Shown one piece after another: positions 63,433 to 64,000 of a stretch of 64,000 nt of DNA. The notes below the pieces were generated by a model. That model was not told the origin of the DNA. It made no database searches and saw only the letters and a list, made by a program, of their open reading frames with translations. The position numbers and the translations under genes were made by a program. The DNA lies in contig CAINOB010000064.1 in assembly GCA_903851365.1 (NCBI GenBank), positions 1 through 64,000 of the forward strand, given 5' to 3'. This DNA is from an uncultured Bacteroidota bacterium (GTDB lineage Bacteria > Bacteroidota > Bacteroidia > Bacteroidales > UBA12481). How positions within the stretch are numbered: position 1 is the stretch's first letter; each line of letters opens with the position of its first letter.

Positions 63433-63987
63433 CTATTCCTCAGTATGATCTATTTCCGACATAGCCTGTTGGTAAGGATCGCCCTCTTTTTTAATAAAAA
63501 TGGATACAACGAGCGATATAATTACTCCGAGAAAGGTTGTGGAGATGATTACCGAAAAGAATTGCATTCCCGGGTTATGAAGCTTTGCAGCAAAACTCAT
63601 TGCGGCAGATACCTGTTCCTCAGTAAATCCTCGTTTGTAATATTCATCCTCCATAATACTGAGCATATGATCGATAGCTTTCGGATCGATCCAGGTCAGA
63701 TAGATCATATTATAAAACGCGTAGATTATTGAAGCGCAGAACATAAATAAAATACCTGCACTCAGCGCTTTTCCATAGCGGATATATCCTCCGTTATGTT
63801 GATCCCTCCAGTTTTTCAGGCAAAAATAGAGCACTACAAAATAGGCGGCCCAATTGATCCACTGCATCCACCAGGCACTTTCAAGTCCAAAAACCCATAC
63901 CGAAATAGCAAGTATGATGATAACCAAGGCAATAATCAGACCATAGGTCATGGCTGGTTTTAAAATCGGAGGACGATTGGATTCCAT
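63433..63987 (-). CDS. DUF4199 family membrane protein
   Basis: 184 residues with four hydrophobic segments (about 12-32, 38-57, 73-97, 145-165), as in the DUF4199 family of Bacteroidota. KALSAGILFMFCASIIYAFYN and GFTEEQVSAAM are typical blocks. Function unknown. First gene of the envelope-glycan operon within the window; upstream sequence ends 13 bases later, so earlier genes cannot be excluded. Confidence 0.88.
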   Translation of the reverse strand: MESNRPPILKPAMTYGLIIALVIIILAISVWVFGLESAWWMQWINWAAYFVVLYFCLKNWRDQHNGGYIRYGKALSAGILFMFCASIIYAFYNMIYLTWIDPKAIDHMLSIMEDEYYKRGFTEEQVSAAMSFAAKLHNPGMQFFSVIISTTFLGVIISLVVSIFIKKEGDPYQQAMSEIDHTEE

Positions 63988-64000
63988 ATTCTGTTGTCGA

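Overview
The window looks like a chromosomal segment of a member of the Bacteroidota, probably an uncultured Bacteroidales/Marinilabiliales-type organism. The reasons are: secreted proteins ending in type IX secretion (T9SS) type A sorting domains; a T9SS plug-like protein; families typical of the phylum (GH97, GH172/DUF2961, DUF4199, the short AMP nucleosidase, YqgE); several perfect Bacteroidota promoter -7 elements (TAnnTTTG), often with TTG about 20 bases upstream; and little Shine-Dalgarno signal. No rRNA, tRNA, CRISPR array, prophage or insertion sequence was seen. Coding density is high and no gap exceeds 300 bases.

Layout. 1-133 is the tail of a secreted protein. 260-12310 is a carbohydrate and galactose region: GH172 and GH97 hydrolases (minus strand), two tandem secreted C1 cysteine peptidases, lipoprotein aldose 1-epimerase, galactokinase, a mutarotase-fold-like lipoprotein and an SSS sugar symporter. 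No galT or galE is present. 12423-16693 is a four-gene sulfur operon, cysH-cysD-cysN plus a zinc-ribbon, threonine-synthase-like PLP enzyme. It makes sulfite but has no sulfite reductase, so cysteate formation is a serious alternative to threonine synthesis. 16702-26649 holds two giant adjacent secreted paralogs (2001 and about 1309 residues) built from about 96-residue beta-sandwich repeats, with a four-repeat supermodule triplicated in one of them. 26831-28669 is a LemA/TPM-domain cluster. 28670-33357 is a minus-strand operon: M23 peptidase, MerR regulator, Nif3-like, zinc-ribbon coiled coil, TPR protein.

33466-41395 holds alaS, a diacylglycerol-kinase-family enzyme, an aldo/keto reductase, a long-chain acyl-CoA synthetase and a second SSS transporter. 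41480-45582 holds recR, a very unusual 961-residue fusion (GT2 glycosyltransferase + polyprenyl-phosphate sugar transferase that has lost its catalytic core + SPOR domain) and a GNAT acetyltransferase. 45516-50897 holds a solitary HsdR-N-type nuclease domain, an operon of AMP nucleosidase, holA, rhomboid protease and a class IV aminotransferase homolog that has lost its PLP lysine, then yqgE and apbE on the other strand. 50984-56159 holds the T9SS plug-like protein, a predicted outer-membrane barrel and a large T9SS cargo protein. 56326-60705 holds gapA, a MacB-type permease, a LuxC-type acyl-CoA reductase and miaA. 60686-63987 is a minus-strand envelope-glycan operon: DUF4199 protein, two GT2 enzymes and a zinc-ribbon methyltransferase.

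The items most worth follow-up are the sulfite/cysteate operon, the GT2-PGT-SPOR fusion, the lysine-less aminotransferase, the supermodule expansion in the giant proteins, and short tandem heptamer/octamer arrays in the intergenic gaps of the galactose region. All function calls come from reading motifs in the sequence; no database search was run.
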